From assembly GCA_030684395.1 (NCBI GenBank), contig JAUXTT010000033.1:1-45709 (forward strand): 45,709 nucleotides of DNA, read 5' to 3'. This DNA is from Bacteroidota bacterium (GTDB lineage: Bacteria; Bacteroidota; Bacteroidia; B-17B0; Aurantibacillaceae). The number at the start of each line of letters is the position of its first letter. Position 1 is the stretch's first letter. Below are positions 44,442 through 45,709 of the stretch, piece by piece. The notes under the pieces were generated by a model. The model did not search any database and was not told where the DNA came from. It saw only the letters and a program-made list of their open reading frames with translations. Made by a program: the position numbers and the translations under genes.

Positions 44442-44654
44442 CTAACCATTAATACCCTCCCTTAAATATCTCCTAACATAATCAAAATTTATTTGTTCAT
44501 AAATGCAATATTCGTGAATTGTTAATCTTCTCTTTTTTCGAGTTGATAGACTGTCCCGAATAGCCCTGTGTTGGTTAGCACAGCTATTGTAATTATTGCT
44601 ACCTGTCAATCGCATTAAATCTTTAACGCTCAGAAATATTCCTTCTCTTAACAT
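44442..44654 (-). CDS. Small putative helix-turn-helix protein
   Basis: A 70-residue basic protein. The pattern LSVKDLMRLTGSNNYNSC at 8-25, then QHRAIRDSL and a lysine/arginine-rich turn (TRKKRRLTIHEYCIYE), looks like a small winged-helix or excisionase-like DNA-binding protein of a type common beside mobile genes in Bacteroidota. It is divergent from the DUF3800 gene across 76 bases and may regulate it. I do not recognise a named family, and a short frame of this size could be chance, but its composition favours a real gene. Confidence 0.55.
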   Translation of the reverse strand: MLREGIFLSVKDLMRLTGSNNYNSCANQHRAIRDSLSTRKKRRLTIHEYCIYEQINFDYVRRYLREGING

Positions 44655-44666
44655 GCATTTTTGGTT

Positions 44667-44698
44667 TTTGTTTCACCATCAATTTAATTCGTATTTTG
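44667..44698 (+). promoter_or_regulatory. Possible promoter of the DUF3800 gene
   Basis: TTTG at 44667-44670 and TATTTTG at 44692-44698 are 21 bases apart; the -7 box is one base short of TAnnTTTG. It lies in the 76-base divergent region shared with the putative HTH gene. Confidence 0.3.
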
Positions 44699-44730
44699 CA
44701 TTACAATTTTAATTGATTGAAATTTGATTT

Positions 44731-45417
44731 ATGAAGTCGTATTTGTTTATAGATGAGAGTGGAGACCCGTTTTTCTTTGCTAACCGAAATAAATTATTGG
44801 TTGACACAGAAGGATTTCAGCCCTATTTAATAATTGGATTAATTCAAACGGATAATAGAAAAGCGTTAAGAAAAGCCGTTGTTTCGTTTATTGAAAACAT
44901 CAAAGCCGATAAAATGTACAATTCGATTCCTTCAGTTAGTAATCAAAAAGGATGGTATGTTCACGCACGTGCCGATCATCCTGAAATAAGAGCAAAGTTT
45001 TTTGAAATGCTAAGAGCTCTTCCGGGTTTTAAAGCACATATTGTAATTGCTAAAAAGAATCTCAATATATTCAACCGAAAACACAATAATAATCCTACCG
45101 AATTTTATTTCGATGTTTTACATCACTTACTAAAAGAAGTATTAACTGACAATACAAAAGACTACAATCTTTATTTATCGCAACGTGGTAATAACTCTAT
45201 ACATCGTTTTGAAGAAGCGGTTAAAAAAGCATTAAACTCTGAACAGAAAATAAAATATATTTTAGAAATTGTGCCAAGTAGTGATATGCCTGAGTTAAGT
45301 ATTATTGATTATTTGATGTGGGCTGTACAACGTAATTTATTGAAAGGCGAAAGCAGATATTTCGATGCTTTAAAAGATAAATACGGTAGTGTGGTTAATC
45401 TTTATGAAGAGGAATAA
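44731..45417 (+). CDS. DUF3800 domain protein
   Basis: A 228-residue protein that opens with the DUF3800 signature FIDESGDPFF (6-15), giving acidic residues D8, E9 and D12, followed by WYVHARADHPEIR (~ 83-95) and a C-terminal block DMPELSIIDYLMWAVQRN. This acidic layout suggests an RNase H-like nuclease fold, but activity is not established. DUF3800 genes are typically scattered accessory genes near mobile elements and some defence loci. Here the gene sits with a divergent small HTH gene on one side and an IS on the other. The role is unknown; defence is a guess from context. Confidence 0.85.
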   Translation: MKSYLFIDESGDPFFFANRNKLLVDTEGFQPYLIIGLIQTDNRKALRKAVVSFIENIKADKMYNSIPSVSNQKGWYVHARADHPEIRAKFFEMLRALPGFKAHIVIAKKNLNIFNRKHNNNPTEFYFDVLHHLLKEVLTDNTKDYNLYLSQRGNNSIHRFEEAVKKALNSEQKIKYILEIVPSSDMPELSIIDYLMWAVQRNLLKGESRYFDALKDKYGSVVNLYEEE

Positions 45418-45435
45418 AAAAAGCTAAAAAATCCA

Positions 45436-45491
45436 AACGCCCCCGTGCCAGTACTGGCATCACCCATCATGGGATGAGATTTGTAAGCGTT
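45436..45491. other. Structured non-coding element downstream of the DUF3800 gene
   Basis: Within 56 bases there are a perfect 14-base palindrome TGCCAGTACTGGCA (45446-45459), a second hairpin CCCATCATGGG (45463-45473), and closing arms AACGC (45436-45440) and GCGTT (45487-45491). It could fold as a two-hairpin junction. There is no T run, so it is not an obvious terminator. Otherwise 45418-45634 shows nothing coding. Confidence 0.4.
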
Positions 45492-45569
45492 AAACTCTTT
45501 AGCCACTACAAATATAAGAAATTATTTCATATAAAGTAACAAGACCAATTGGTTCTAAAAAACAAAAAA

Positions 45570-45709
45570 GGGATCAGGTTAAAAAGTTGTGGGGAAAGGA
45601 ATTATTTTGAATTTTGTAGGATAAATTAAAAATTGTGAACGAGTCCTACAGTAGCTTATTAAAGATGATTCTTCCAGAATCGATTAGTGAATATTTTGAG
45701 TTAATTGCA
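45570..45709 (+). mobile_element. Left end of an ISAon1-like insertion sequence, cut by the window edge
   Basis: The likely end begins near GGGATCAGGTTAAAAAG at 45570, followed by a short leader and the start of a transposase gene at 45635. The boundary is a guess, as the other end and the target duplication are outside the window. Identification rests on the encoded N-terminus. Confidence 0.45.
45635..45709 (+). CDS. Partial ISAon1-type transposase N-terminal region
   Basis: From a GTG at 45635 the frame is open for 25 codons to the last base of the window, with an alternative ATG at 45665. The peptide includes SLLKMILPESISEYFELI, which closely follows the LLK-x-ILP-x(5)-(Y/H)F-(D/E)-L opening of the N-terminal protein of ISAon1-family elements, normally ~100-120 residues and followed by a DDE transposase frame. 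Only the first fifth is visible. The start codon is uncertain. Confidence 0.55.
   Translation, partial: MNESYSSLLKMILPESISEYFELIA

Noticed and set aside
45430-45495. Integron attC-like site after the DUF3800 gene
   Set aside because: AAGCGTTAAAC at the right end resembles an attC core (GTTRRRY), but the left end (ATCCAAAC) does not complement it well, and the inside forms two separate hairpins, not one long imperfect stem. No integrase is present.

Overview
The window is AT-rich bacterial chromosome from a member of the Bacteroidota. The evidence is four secreted proteins with type IX secretion (T9SS) C-terminal sorting domains (three type B, one type A), SpoIIE-type phosphatases and a hybrid kinase on a signal peptide-TPR-coiled coil-membrane scaffold, TAnnTTTG promoter boxes (several paired with an upstream TTG), A-rich leaders without Shine-Dalgarno sequences, and a BshC homologue. 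I cannot place it below phylum. No rRNA, tRNA or CRISPR array was seen.

Layout. 1-873: three 95-bp tandem units, each with two short palindromes, followed by an IS200/REP-associated tyrosine transposase. 883-5227 (-): two adjacent, nearly abutting SpoIIE-type phosphatase genes, one with a TPR sensor and one with a multi-spanning membrane sensor that carries HWPG motifs like those of GldL. 5382-7727 (+): ffh and folD. 7734-8942 (-): an RsmB-type rRNA m5C methyltransferase. 9092-12291: a large repeat-rich T9SS protein converging on a 119-residue protein that is little more than a sorting domain. 12399-18581 (-): a probable operon of hybrid TPR histidine kinase, metallo-beta-lactamase-fold hydrolase, aldose-epimerase-like protein, YbbR-domain protein and PhbB-type reductase. 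18663-20083 (-): pyrE and an SDR enzyme. 20127-22381 (+): Nudix hydrolase and bshC. 22386-23575 (-): a STAS-like protein translationally coupled to a soluble histidine kinase. 23703-25394 (+): bifunctional FTCD. 25488-32930: two large T9SS substrates and a small putative lipoprotein. 33007-35640 (+): pssA, purS, metK. 35737-42378 (+): an oversized TraB/GumN protein, ftsK and a small membrane protein. 42433-44328 (+): a third SpoIIE-type phosphatase with TPRs. 44442-45709: accessory tail with a small putative HTH gene divergent from a DUF3800 gene, a structured non-coding element, and the start of an ISAon1-like insertion sequence cut by the window edge.

The housekeeping genes cover protein targeting, one-carbon/SAM/purine metabolism, phosphatidylserine, pyrimidine salvage, bacillithiol and chromosome segregation. 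The accessory content has two themes: envelope sensing that ends in either a phosphatase or a kinase, and secreted adhesin-like proteins. Mobile or repetitive DNA sits at both ends. Nothing in the window is clearly a new system. The best leads are the GldL-like membrane sensor fused to a SpoIIE phosphatase, the modular TPR scaffold with interchangeable outputs, the 1141-residue TraB/GumN protein, the recurring palindrome inside ftsK, and the HTH/DUF3800 tail.
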